DNA of 64,000 nucleotides from Corynebacterium glaucum (lineage in GTDB: Bacteria > Actinomycetota > Actinomycetes > Mycobacteriales > Mycobacteriaceae): contig NZ_CP019688.1 in the NCBI RefSeq assembly GCF_002287505.1, positions 1,538,674-1,602,673 on the forward strand, given 5' to 3'. This document shows, one piece after another, positions 9,902 through 20,738 of this stretch. The number at the start of each line of letters is the position of its first letter. Position 1 is the stretch's first letter. The position numbers and the translations under genes were made by a program. The notes below the pieces were generated by a model. The model saw only the letters and a program-made list of their open reading frames with translations, made no database searches and was not told the origin of the DNA.

Positions 9902-11971
9902 TTAGAGCGACTCGCGGGTAGCGTGCACCTCGTTGTCGTCGACCGGGACGTTGTCAGCTGCCATCGGGACGACCGTCGGCAGAATGACCGGTTCGCGCTT
10001 GTACTTCTGCTCAATCGCGCGGCTCACCTTGCGGCGCAGTTGCTGCACCATGCGATACGGGTCGTTCTCGCCCTCGGCAGCGAGGTCACCCATGACCGTC
10101 TCTACACCCTCGATGACACGCTTGTTGAAGTCGCGGTCATCCTCGGAGAAGCCCGTGGTGGACACGCGCGGGGTTTCAAGGAGACGACCGGTACTGTCAT
10201 CGATCACACAGGTGATGGACACAACACCGCCGGATGCGAGCGAGGTGCGGTCGGCGAGCACGTCCGGATCGACATCGCCCATAGTCTCACCATCGACGTA
10301 GAGCTGGCCGACCTGGTACTGACCGACGACTTTGACCTTGCCCTTCTGCATATCGACGACGACACCATTTTGCGCGAGAGCAACGAACTCCGGGCGCACA
10401 CCGGTTGAAATCGCGAGCTCTTTGTTGGCGCGCATGTGGCGCCACTCACCGTGCACCGGCATCGCGCAGGTCGGTCGCGCAGCGTTGTACAGCATGAGCA
10501 GCTCGCCGGCGTACCCGTGGCCGGAAGCGTGCACGTGCGCATCGGTATTGGTGATCACGTTCGCGCCGATCTGTGCGAGGTTGTTGATCACGGCGAACAC
10601 CGCTTCTTCATTACCCGGGATCAGCGAGGAGGACAGGATGATCGTGTCGCCGTCGCGGACGGTGATCTGGCGGTGCTCACGGCGCGACATGCGGCTCAGC
10701 GCTGCCATCGGCTCACCCTGGGTGCCGGTGGTGATGAGCAGCGTCTTGTGCGGCGCCATCTTCGCGGCTTCTTCGATCGGGATGATCGTGCCCTTGGGCG
10801 CCTTGAGCAGGCTCATCTTCTCGGCGATCTCCATATTTCGCATCATGGAGCGGCCGTTGAACGCAACCTTGCGGTGGTTGGCAACTGCGGCGTTGATAGC
10901 CATTTGAACACGGGCGACGTTCGAGGCGAACGACGCAATGACCACGCGCTGTCGGGCCTGAGAGACCAGACGGGTCAGCGTCTCCTCAATACCGGCCTCC
11001 GAGGCGGAAATGCCCGGGATGGTGGCGTTGGTGGAATCGCACATGAACAAGTCAATGCCCTCGTCACCCAAGCGAGCAAGTGCCGGGATGTCCGTCGGCT
11101 TGCCGTCGTACGGAGTCTGATCGACCTTGACGTCACCGGTCATTACGACATGGCCGGCACCGGTCTTGATAGAGACGCCCAGGCACTCCGGAATGGAGTG
11201 GTTCACGTGCCAGAAGCGCAGGCGGAACGGGCCGACATTGATATCGGAATCCTTGTTCACCTCGTGCAGCTTCGGACGCTGGCGGTGCTCCTTGGTTTTT
11301 GCAGCGATCAGAGCGTTGGTGAAGCGGGAAGAGTAGATCGGGATGTCCGGGCGCAGCTTGAGCAGCCACGGAATGGCGCCGATGTGGTCTTCGTGACCGT
11401 GGGTGACAATCAAGGCCTCGACCTTGTCCATCTTGTTTTCGATGGGGCCAAAGTCAGGCAGTACCAGGTCAACACCGGGCTCACCGGAGTTCGGGAAGAG
11501 CACGCCACAGTCGACGATGAGCAGTCGGCCGTCATACTCGAAGACCGTCATGTTGCGGCCCACCTCGGAAATGCCGCCGAGGGCGTAAATGCGGAGTGTG
11601 CCGTTGGCAGCCTTCGGTGGAGCAGGCAGGCGTTTGGTCAGATCCGCGCCCTGCATCTGCTTGACCGGGTTCCGGCGGTCGCCGCCGCCTCCCTGGCCAC
11701 CGCGTCCGCGACCTCGTCGACGGTTGCGGCCACCGCTGTTACCGTTTCCGCCATTACCGCCACCGTTTCCGTCATGGCCGCCGTTGCCGTTCTGGCCACG
11801 GCTGTTTCCACCGTGGCCGTTGCCGTTATTCGCGGCAGCCACAGAATCACCGGTACCGCCCTGGTTCGACGCGGGGTTCTCAGGCGCCTGGAATACCGGC
11901 TGCTGGTCTGCGGACTCCGGCGGGCCTGCCTTGCGCGTCACCTTTCGGGCGCGGTTACGGGGTTCATTCAT
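9902..11971 (-). CDS. rnj: Ribonuclease J
   Basis: A 689-residue metallo-beta-lactamase/beta-CASP ribonuclease with 5'-3' exo- and endonuclease activity, acting in mRNA turnover and rRNA maturation. After about 120 residues the beta-lactamase domain starts (LRIYALGGISEVGRNMTVFEYDG), with zinc-binding THGHEDHIG. The beta-CASP part and a C-terminal domain follow. The N-terminal extension is unusual: it is very rich in Gly, Asn and Arg, including RGG-like stretches around residues 60-95, which suggests RNA binding. The gene starts only 2 bp after the dapA stop (TAA-AT-ATG), so both are probably on one transcript. The 3' end carries a repeat and a hairpin. Confidence 0.95.
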   Translation of the reverse strand: MNEPRNRARKVTRKAGPPESADQQPVFQAPENPASNQGGTGDSVAAANNGNGHGGNSRGQNGNGGHDGNGGGNGGNGNSGGRNRRRGRGRGGQGGGGDRRNPVKQMQGADLTKRLPAPPKAANGTLRIYALGGISEVGRNMTVFEYDGRLLIVDCGVLFPNSGEPGVDLVLPDFGPIENKMDKVEALIVTHGHEDHIGAIPWLLKLRPDIPIYSSRFTNALIAAKTKEHRQRPKLHEVNKDSDINVGPFRLRFWHVNHSIPECLGVSIKTGAGHVVMTGDVKVDQTPYDGKPTDIPALARLGDEGIDLFMCDSTNATIPGISASEAGIEETLTRLVSQARQRVVIASFASNVARVQMAINAAVANHRKVAFNGRSMMRNMEIAEKMSLLKAPKGTIIPIEEAAKMAPHKTLLITTGTQGEPMAALSRMSRREHRQITVRDGDTIILSSSLIPGNEEAVFAVINNLAQIGANVITNTDAHVHASGHGYAGELLMLYNAARPTCAMPVHGEWRHMRANKELAISTGVRPEFVALAQNGVVVDMQKGKVKVVGQYQVGQLYVDGETMGDVDPDVLADRTSLASGGVVSITCVIDDSTGRLLETPRVSTTGFSEDDRDFNKRVIEGVETVMGDLAAEGENDPYRMVQQLRRKVSRAIEQKYKREPVILPTVVPMAADNVPVDDNEVHATRESL

Positions 11972-11973
11972 AT

Positions 11974-12903
<930 letters not shown>

Positions 12904-12958
12904 CTACCTTTCTCAAGCACACCAGCACACGGACACCCTCAGGTCCGCCACTTGGTCA

Positions 12959-13711
12959 CTACGACACGTACGGGCTGGTGGCCATGCGTGTGCCGTCGGC
13001 AAGCTCGCTAATGAGGAAATCGCTGAACAGCACCGGAGACTCCTCCCGCAGCAGCTCGAGGCAGGCGATAGCCAGTCCACGGATCTCCGTGTCAGCATGC
13101 TCCGATGCTCGAGCTGCAATGAAACTCCGCCACGCACGGAAATTGCCGGTAACCACAAACCGGGTTTCGGTCGCGTTGGGCAGCACCGCCCGCGCGGCCT
13201 GCCGAGCCTTCTTCGCACGCAGCAGCGCGTTCGGCTCGCTTGCAAGGTTGTCTTCTAAAGCCGCGAGGAGTTCGTCGTGGACGAAACGTGCTTCGTCTAC
13301 AGCGTTCAAAAACAGTCGGCGCAGCTCGTCGTCGCCCGCGATCGCGTCCGGCACCACAACTTCTCCCCCGCCGGCGTGAACGTACCGCTGAGAGAGCTGT
13401 GAGAATGAGAAATGCCGGTGCCGCAGAAGCTCGTTGCCCGCCGCCCGCGACAAACCGCGGATATACATCGTCGCCGTCGCGTGCTCGAGGAGGGCGTCAT
13501 GCCCGACGTCGATAATGTGGCGCAGATACGCGTCGTTAGCTCGGGTGTGAGGGTTCGGCTTGTCCCACGTTTCGTAGCACGCGCGGCCAGCGAGCTCCAC
13601 TATCGCCTCGGCGTCAGTCGCCCCCTCATCCACCTCCCACGCAACACCGGTTGGCATGGTGAACTTCGAGGAGGCGATGAGTTGCACGTCCAGCGTGGAC
13701 TCCACTGCCAT
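12959..13711 (-). CDS. thyX: Flavin-dependent thymidylate synthase
   Basis: A 250-residue ThyX that makes dTMP from dUMP using methylenetetrahydrofolate, FAD and NADPH. The signature RHRx7S is intact: R97-H98-R99 and S107 in [14 protein letters not shown]. Length is normal for actinobacterial ThyX. It lies between dapB (stop to start gap of 3 bp) and dapA on the same strand, so it is likely cotranscribed with dapB. Confidence 0.95.
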   Translation of the reverse strand: MAVESTLDVQLIASSKFTMPTGVAWEVDEGATDAEAIVELAGRACYETWDKPNPHTRANDAYLRHIIDVGHDALLEHATATMYIRGLSRAAGNELLRHRHFSFSQLSQRYVHAGGGEVVVPDAIAGDDELRRLFLNAVDEARFVHDELLAALEDNLASEPNALLRAKKARQAARAVLPNATETRFVVTGNFRAWRSFIAARASEHADTEIRGLAIACLELLREESPVLFSDFLISELADGTRMATSPYVS

Positions 13712-13714
13712 GGT

Positions 13715-15184
<1,470 letters not shown>

Positions 15185-15396
15185 CCCCCTTCAGCTGGAT
15201 GGATCGCGCGGAAGCGGCGCGTGCGCCTCATGGACCCGGCGTGGATCGCGACAACGATGCCCTCGGGTGGCACTGCCCGGAATGAGCGCTGAAAGTAGCG
15301 GCGCTCGAACTTTTTGAGAAAAGTGTCTCAGGTCACCGATCCGATGGATTATGATCTAAGCGAATTCATAGGTTTCGGTCTTGAGAGGTTCAACAA
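15185..15396. other. 212-bp intergenic region with candidate operator
   Basis: No credible gene is seen. TGAGA-N6-TCTCA (15315-15330) is a perfect inverted repeat of the size bound by dimeric repressors. A TATGAT box (15350-15355) lies between it and the flavoprotein start at 15397. No good -35 was found. Regulation by this operator is inference. Confidence 0.4.
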
Positions 15397-16185
15397 ATGT
15401 TCAAACCGTATCGCCGCCCAACGGTCGCTGTCATAGGCGCCGGGGTGGCCGGGTCAAGCGCGGCAGCGGAGTGCGCGTTCTCTGGCTTCGACACAGTGCT
15501 GTTCGAAAAGCGCGACGACATCGGAGGCCACTTCCTCGACCCTGACGCTGCGAAAGTATCGCGCCGCTTCCACCACCGGACTCCGTACTTGAAGAAGACG
15601 CGAACCGATGGAACACCTCGGTCGGTGGTCAAGCACCTCAAAGCGGCTGTGGAGGCAAGCGGCGCAACGTTTCGCGGCTCGACTCAGGTCACCGGCGCGC
15701 ACTTCGACGAGCCGGAGGGCAAGTGGGTAGTCACCTTCACCACACCGGACGGCACCGAACAAACGGACTCGTTCGACATCTTGGTAAGGGCGACGGGCGA
15801 GCCGTCTCCATGGATTGAAATCCCCGGTCGCAAGAACCAGGACGTTGATGATCTGTATCTCCACCAAGGAGTCGAGGTGGTTGGGCCGCCCAACCTGTTG
15901 TTTGTTGACGGTCCGCACGCCTCCGACGCGCGTCTCGAGGGAAAATCCATGGCGGTGGCCGAGGCACGCGCAGACTACTGCCGCCGCTATGCGCGACAGC
16001 TTGAGATCCGCGGCCCGGGTGCAATCACCGTCAAGCAAGACAGGTGGCTGGTGCAGCCCGGAATGCTCAGCGGACTCAAGGGCGTGTTGCACGAGTTCGA
16101 CCCGTATCCCCACGCGTTCAGCCAAGCCTCAAATTACGTATCTGAAGACCGTCGTGCAGCGAGAAAAGCTGCTGCTAGCGAGTGA
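15397..16185 (+). CDS. Short FAD-dependent oxidoreductase (flavoprotein monooxygenase-like)
   Basis: A 262-residue protein with an N-terminal Rossmann FAD site, VAVIGAGVAGSSAAAECA, the FEKRDDIGGHF second part of the FAD motif seen in flavin monooxygenases, and an ATG-like segment (LVRATGEPSPW). Flavin-containing or Baeyer-Villiger monooxygenases are usually 450-550 residues and carry a separate NADPH domain. That domain and the Baeyer-Villiger fingerprint are missing, so this is either a minimal flavoprotein or a shortened relic. The frame is intact with a plausible GAGAGG ribosome site. The next gene, an MpaB-type oxygenase, starts 35 bp later, so they are probably one operon. Confidence 0.65.
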   Translation: MFKPYRRPTVAVIGAGVAGSSAAAECAFSGFDTVLFEKRDDIGGHFLDPDAAKVSRRFHHRTPYLKKTRTDGTPRSVVKHLKAAVEASGATFRGSTQVTGAHFDEPEGKWVVTFTTPDGTEQTDSFDILVRATGEPSPWIEIPGRKNQDVDDLYLHQGVEVVGPPNLLFVDGPHASDARLEGKSMAVAEARADYCRRYARQLEIRGPGAITVKQDRWLVQPGMLSGLKGVLHEFDPYPHAFSQASNYVSEDRRAARKAAASE

Positions 16186-16219
16186 CGAGCACGCACGAAC
16201 CTATTGCTAAGGAGAGCTA

Positions 16220-17143
16220 ATGACCACCGTTGATCCGCATCCCCAGACCGATACCTCCGTCGAAAGGGGCACCGCCCGCCGCGACGACGCGACCCAAGAC
16301 CAGCTTCCACCGCTCGGCCCCGATTCCATCCTGTGGGACCGCTTCGGTGACTGGCGCTCGCTGTTCGTTGCCCTGTCCGCAGGGCTCCTCCAGATCGCCC
16401 AGAAGGACATCAGCCGCTCGCTGGTACAGCAGTCGAATGTCTTCGACAACGAAGTCGCGCGTCTGGTTCGTTCCGCCTTTCCCATCATTCGCACCGTGTA
16501 CGAGGGCCCCGAAGTGGGTGCAATGATCCGGGACTTCCACAAGAACGTCAAGGGCACTCACCCGGACGGATCGCGCTACCACTCGCTGAATCCAGAGGTT
16601 TACTACTGGGCGCACGCGACCTTCTCTATGATGCCGCTGCTCCTCGAGGGCAAGATGTCGCCCAAGATGTCACGCAAAGAAAAGGAGCAGTACTTCCAGG
16701 AGTGCCGCACCTGGTACACCTTCTACGGCGTTGCAGAGCCGGACGACGCCCCCACAACGTACGCAGAGTTCGTCGATTACATGGACCGCATGTACGAAAC
16801 CCTTGGCCCGAGCGAGACCATCGACCGTTCGCGCATTGTCAACGGGCTGACCCTGGACCCACCGACCCCTGACGTGCCGCGGTGGCTGTGGAAGCCCATC
16901 GCACCTGTCGCCGGCAAACTCTTGCTTTGGGCAGCCATCGGATTGCTCCCGGAGAAGGTCCGCGAAATCGTCGGCCTCGAATGGACTGCAAAGGATCAGC
17001 GTCGCCTGGATATCTTCTCCCGCGGCGTTCGTACCGTGTTCTCCGTACTGCCGCGTCAAGCGCGGATGGTTCCGATCGCGACGCGAGCCTTCGCCAAGGC
17101 AGAAAAGACCGGTGAGGTACTCGAACCCCAGCACTTGCGCTAG
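16220..17143 (+). CDS. MpaB/DUF2236 family oxygenase (copy 1)
   Basis: A 307-residue protein of the DUF2236/MpaB family, which includes the rubber oxygenase Lcp and the fungal MpaB oxygenase. Characterised members are b-type haem oxygenases that cleave C=C bonds. Conserved stretches shared with the second copy at 19539 are LGPDSILW, RYHSLNPEVYYWAHATF and LEWTAKDQRRLDIFSR. No signal peptide is seen. Start ATG 16220 has AAGGAGAG 3-10 nt upstream. It follows the short flavoprotein and ends at a strong hairpin. The substrate is unknown; a lipid is possible but inferred. Confidence 0.8.
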   Translation: MTTVDPHPQTDTSVERGTARRDDATQDQLPPLGPDSILWDRFGDWRSLFVALSAGLLQIAQKDISRSLVQQSNVFDNEVARLVRSAFPIIRTVYEGPEVGAMIRDFHKNVKGTHPDGSRYHSLNPEVYYWAHATFSMMPLLLEGKMSPKMSRKEKEQYFQECRTWYTFYGVAEPDDAPTTYAEFVDYMDRMYETLGPSETIDRSRIVNGLTLDPPTPDVPRWLWKPIAPVAGKLLLWAAIGLLPEKVREIVGLEWTAKDQRRLDIFSRGVRTVFSVLPRQARMVPIATRAFAKAEKTGEVLEPQHLR

Positions 17144-17161
17144 TACCTCTTAATGGAGCAA

Positions 17162-17196
17162 GCAAAAAGGCGCCGGGTATCCCGATGCCTTTTTGC
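17162..17196. terminator. Bidirectional intrinsic terminator
   Basis: GCAAAAAGGC (17162-17171) pairs perfectly with GCCTTTTTGC (17187-17196), with an inner GGG/CCC pair. A/T tracts on both sides make it usable for the MpaB gene (+) and the DUF6114 gene (-), which converge here. Confidence 0.85.
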
Positions 17197-17225
17197 ATGT
17201 AGGCAATGAGCGAGACAAGAAGCTA

Positions 17226-18680
17226 CTACCTCGAGGCAGACAGCTCAACGCCGGGAGCGTTAAAGTTCATGCCATAGAGACTCACCATCTGGAGAGTGAC
17301 GTTTCGCAGTGAGATCTGATCCATAACAACGTTTGGCACGTTGACTTGGGGGACGTCGTTAGGAGTCGGGATGCCGAGTTGATCCAGCACCGAACCAACT
17401 GTGCCGTTGAGGTCCACGGCGACCGGCACGGTGGAAACGTTTGCGACCGCAGGAGTGGCGGTAAGCCCGGTGGCAATCACCCGAACCGGACCGTTGGCGA
17501 CGGTGGTGTCAATCGGCCCGGTAGCGAGGAACCCGTTCCCCAACAAACCAGGGATAGAAAGACCCAGGTTATTGGCAACTAGACGATCGCCCGTAAGAAC
17601 CAGAACCCGCTGGGTTGTTCCCCCTATTGGAATATCCTCTAAGGTCACGTGAACATTGCCGGTCAGGACGACACTATCTGCGGTGACGACGCTGATGCTG
17701 CCAGATGGCGACGGCTTTTCTGGGGGCGGCATCTCCTCGGTTGCAGGAGAGACGACTTCACCGAGGCCTGGCACTGTAACGGAATCCGGGATTGGGATGT
17801 GCGGGGGCTCACCGGGACCTGGTAGCCCCGGCGGCTGCGGCAACTGTGGCGGCTCCGGAATCCGCGACTCCAAGTCCGCGAGGATATCGCTGGGTGATGG
17901 CAGCTGCGGTAGACCGATCGGCGGGGCTGCGGGGCCTGGAGCCGGCTCCTGTGCGTAAACGGTCCGAGATTCCGCGAGGCTCAAACCAATCACGCTGACA
18001 CATCCGATCACAGCAATGATTGATTTTGTGGTCGACCCCGTAATGACTCTGGTCGATCCTCCGGTGGGCGGGGTGGCATGCGTTGAATCATCCTGCGTAG
18101 CGGGTACGCCAGCCACCTCGGATGCTACGTCACTGGTCCCGTTTTTAGCTCCGCGCCGAAGACGCTTCCGCCGTGGTTTTCGATCCCCGTTCTCCCAGGC
18201 GAGTGCGAGAGAGCCCCCGATGATGCCGGTGAGCGTGCCGATAATGAAACCACCGATATTCGAAGCAGGTAGAGCAACAAGAGCTACCAAGATGCTGAGC
18301 ACGCCGAGGTACACCACCGCTGCCGGCTGCAACCACATCCCGAGCCCGAACATGATGAGTAGAGCACCGATTAAAAGCGTCGATACACCGGAGATTGTGG
18401 AGATCATCACCAGTAAGTCTGAAATGCGGATGGTGAAGTAAGCCGGAGCAAGCATGATGATGCCCGAGATTATGACGAGCAGCCCAGGCCAAAACGGTCG
18501 AGAGTTTCGCCATGCAGCAAATCCGGTACGGCCGGTTTCGGAGCCGCCCGTGCTCCTCACACCTTCGGTTGTTTGCGTGGGCTCAGACATAACCGGATCG
18601 ATCTCAGCATCACGAGCCAGATCGTCCTCAATGTAATCGTCGAAGTCGTCCCACTCATCCTTGGCGGATTTAGCAGGCAT
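17226..18680 (-). CDS. DUF6114-type membrane protein fused to an exported beta-rich domain
   Basis: A 484-residue protein in three parts. After an acidic N-terminus there are about four membrane helices (roughly residues 65-160), the part that resembles DUF6114. A second signal-like segment (STTKSIIAVIGCVSVIGLSLAES ending VYAQ) at about 215-240 is followed by a Pro-rich linker and a beta-rich C-terminal domain of about 160 residues full of short Val/Thr strands. Streptomyces DUF6114 proteins, as I recall them, are shorter and lack this C-terminal part. ATG 18680 was chosen because AAAAGGG sits 8 nt upstream; GTG 18686 is an alternative. It overlaps the upstream DUF6230 gene by 11 bp. Function is unknown. 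Confidence 0.6.
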   Translation of the reverse strand: MPAKSAKDEWDDFDDYIEDDLARDAEIDPVMSEPTQTTEGVRSTGGSETGRTGFAAWRNSRPFWPGLLVIISGIIMLAPAYFTIRISDLLVMISTISGVSTLLIGALLIMFGLGMWLQPAAVVYLGVLSILVALVALPASNIGGFIIGTLTGIIGGSLALAWENGDRKPRRKRLRRGAKNGTSDVASEVAGVPATQDDSTHATPPTGGSTRVITGSTTKSIIAVIGCVSVIGLSLAESRTVYAQEPAPGPAAPPIGLPQLPSPSDILADLESRIPEPPQLPQPPGLPGPGEPPHIPIPDSVTVPGLGEVVSPATEEMPPPEKPSPSGSISVVTADSVVLTGNVHVTLEDIPIGGTTQRVLVLTGDRLVANNLGLSIPGLLGNGFLATGPIDTTVANGPVRVIATGLTATPAVANVSTVPVAVDLNGTVGSVLDQLGIPTPNDVPQVNVPNVVMDQISLRNVTLQMVSLYGMNFNAPGVELSASR

Positions 18681-19245
18681 TCTCACGACCCTTTTTCACT
18701 GTCACAGTGACACCCTTTGCGCTGAGCTTCTTGGCACCCACCGCGGTGGCCTTGATGTCGTCGGCACTGAGGGTCACTTTGCTGGAGTACAGACCCCACG
18801 CGCCCTGAGTTGCAGACGGAATCACCTGCGAAGCGTCGATGCCCACTGAAGCATCAGTGAGGTTCAGCGCGCCTTTGATGTCGCTGGCGCCGACCAGCAG
18901 GTCGTTGACTTCTACGCTGCCGTCACCCTTCGCGATGAGCTGCAGTGTGCCCTCCCCCACGGCCGGAATGTCAGGAAGCGTCGCTGACAGGCAGAGGTTT
19001 GAAGCCACCGCATGGCCGAACTTCAGCCGGGCGACCGGAATGTTGTCACCGGACATGTCCTCGCTGTCCATGAACAAGGAGAAATCTTCTCCCTCCAGGT
19101 GGGTCATGCTGACCTTGAAGAAGGTTCCGGACAACGCCAGGTTCGCCGTGAGGCCACCTTGAGCCACTGCAACTCCCGTTACGCCGAAAGCAAGCATGCT
19201 CACTGTTAGCGCTGCGGCCGCCTTCTTGCCGTTGATTCTGCCCAT
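18670..19245 (-). CDS. DUF6230 family exported protein
   Basis: A 191-residue protein with an N-terminal hydrophobic signal (MGRINGKKAAAALTVSMLAFGVTGVAVAQ) and a repetitive beta-strand body (KVTLSADDIKATAVGAKKLSAKGVTVTVKKG). It matches the DUF6230 family, which in actinobacteria is encoded directly before DUF6114 genes. That pairing is kept here with overlapping frames, so the two products probably act together at the membrane or envelope. Function is unknown. The protein ends in Cys. A candidate promoter lies about 90-115 bp upstream. Confidence 0.65.
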   Translation of the reverse strand: MGRINGKKAAAALTVSMLAFGVTGVAVAQGGLTANLALSGTFFKVSMTHLEGEDFSLFMDSEDMSGDNIPVARLKFGHAVASNLCLSATLPDIPAVGEGTLQLIAKGDGSVEVNDLLVGASDIKGALNLTDASVGIDASQVIPSATQGAWGLYSSKVTLSADDIKATAVGAKKLSAKGVTVTVKKGRENAC

Positions 19246-19538
19246 CGGAATGCCTTTCTCAAACGAGATACCGGCGCATACAACTCGGTATGTCCATTCA
19301 GGTTTTTATTAATTCCAACACACTAACACGCACTCTAGGTCTACATCACAATTTGACAACGCTTAACTCCAAGCGCTGGTTTGCGGTGCTCACGAGGCCG
19401 AAAAGTAACTCCATCTCGTCCCATCCCATCCCAGACCAAACAGTGACCTCGATAAAGTGACCGACACTTCAATTGCCGCTTCCCTGTGCTACCGTTCACA
19501 TGAGATCCGATCCTCCAGTTAGCAGAAAGAAGCTGCAC
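19246..19538. other. 293-bp divergent intergenic region
   Basis: No gene is seen. It contains an AT-rich stretch (19300-19360) with the minus-strand promoter listed separately, a tandem CCCAT run near 19420-19431, and a perfect inverted repeat AAGTG-N5-CACTT (19455-19469) about 70 bp before the second MpaB gene. The inverted repeat could be an operator for either gene. Confidence 0.4.
19332..19359 (-). promoter_or_regulatory. Candidate promoter of the DUF6230-DUF6114 operon
   Basis: On the minus strand -35 TTGTCA (19359-19354) and -10 TAGAGT (19337-19332) are separated by 16 bp. The leader to ATG 19245 would be about 80 nt. Confidence 0.5.
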
Positions 19539-20630
19539 ATGTCTAACGCATTGTCGACTGGCCGCGATAATGACGGCCGCGAGCGCGAGTACAACGAAGA
19601 TTGTGGTCCCGAATCAGGTGTCACCACGGACTTCGACTCGCTTGGGAAATTCGACGACTCGAGCAACCGTGGCAAGCGGGAGCTGAAGCGTGCTCCGCTC
19701 GGCCCGGATTCGCTGCTGTGGAAGTGGGGCTCCGACAACCGCATTCACTTGCTGCGCGGCTACACCGGCGTGCTGCAGAATATGCATCCGGCAATTGGTC
19801 AGTCCCTGCTGGACCACTCGAAGTTCTTCGAGGAGCCATTCTCTCGCCTCGAGCGCTCCACCCCGCAGATTATTTACTCGATCTATGACGATGGCACCCG
19901 CGCAAAGCAGATCCGCGACTACCATCACGGCATTAAGGGCACGCTTCGCGACGGAACTCGTTACCACTCGCTGAACCCAGACGTGTACTGGTGGGCGCAC
20001 GCCACCTTCGTCTGGCGTGTGATCTGGGCACAGGAACTCTTCGGCACCCCGTTCACCCGCGAGGAGAAGGAGCAGATCATCCAAGAAGGCGTGACGTGGT
20101 GGGACATGTACGGAATGTCCGAGCGCCCCGTGATCGACACTCTCGACGGGTACATCGAGTACTTCAAGGAGATGGAAAACACCGTCCTGGAGCGCAACGA
20201 GACCGTCGACTTTGCCCTACGTACTGCCCGCGTGGAACCGGTGAGTCCTCCGGACGGTGTGTCGCAGCGGGTGTGGAACGTCATCTGGAAACCGATCATG
20301 CGCTCGGTCATCTGGATTACCTACGGCACCCTCAACGACAAGCAGCGCGAGATCCTCGACTTGGACTGGACTGAGAAGGACCAGAAGCGTTTCGACCGTC
20401 TGGCAAACTTCATCCGCAAGGCGTTCGAGAAGCTGCCGGAAGATAAGCGCTACATGGAGCCTGGTCGCAGCATGATGATCAAGCACGGCATGATCGATGG
20501 CGAATACAAAGAGCCTAAGCTTGCTGCACCATACGGTCACAGTGAAGAGACCGCAGAGGGATCCGACGCAAAGACCGATAAGAAGGACGGCCCTTCCGAC
20601 GAGGCCCGAGCCGCTGGTTGCCCGATCTAA
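19539..20630 (+). CDS. MpaB/DUF2236 family oxygenase (copy 2)
   Basis: A 363-residue paralogue of the protein at 16220, with matching blocks LGPDSLLWKWG, RYHSLNPDVYWWAHATF, REEKEQIIQEGVTWW and LDWTEKDQKRFDRLA. The family's characterised members are haem-dependent oxygenases. It has a charged N-terminal extension of about 60 residues and a charged C-terminal tail (ETAEGSDAKTDKKDG) that copy 1 lacks, and no signal peptide. ATG 19539 (MSNALSTG) was chosen over 19473 because of AGAAAGAAG just upstream. An aldehyde dehydrogenase follows 108 bp later, which could oxidise an aldehyde made by the oxygenase (inference). Confidence 0.8.
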   Translation: MSNALSTGRDNDGREREYNEDCGPESGVTTDFDSLGKFDDSSNRGKRELKRAPLGPDSLLWKWGSDNRIHLLRGYTGVLQNMHPAIGQSLLDHSKFFEEPFSRLERSTPQIIYSIYDDGTRAKQIRDYHHGIKGTLRDGTRYHSLNPDVYWWAHATFVWRVIWAQELFGTPFTREEKEQIIQEGVTWWDMYGMSERPVIDTLDGYIEYFKEMENTVLERNETVDFALRTARVEPVSPPDGVSQRVWNVIWKPIMRSVIWITYGTLNDKQREILDLDWTEKDQKRFDRLANFIRKAFEKLPEDKRYMEPGRSMMIKHGMIDGEYKEPKLAAPYGHSEETAEGSDAKTDKKDGPSDEARAAGCPI

Positions 20631-20738
20631 ATCTGCTTATTCACGATCCGCCCCAGTACCGCTGACACTGACTGCCGGTGACAGCCGGTGCCTGGGGCAT
20701 CGTGCTTTCCGACACCCGCACTTCCGAGAGAAAAGATC

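Noticed and set aside
15185..15396. Decayed gene between the lipoprotein and flavoprotein
   Set aside because: No frame shows recognisable residues; treated as regulatory intergenic DNA.
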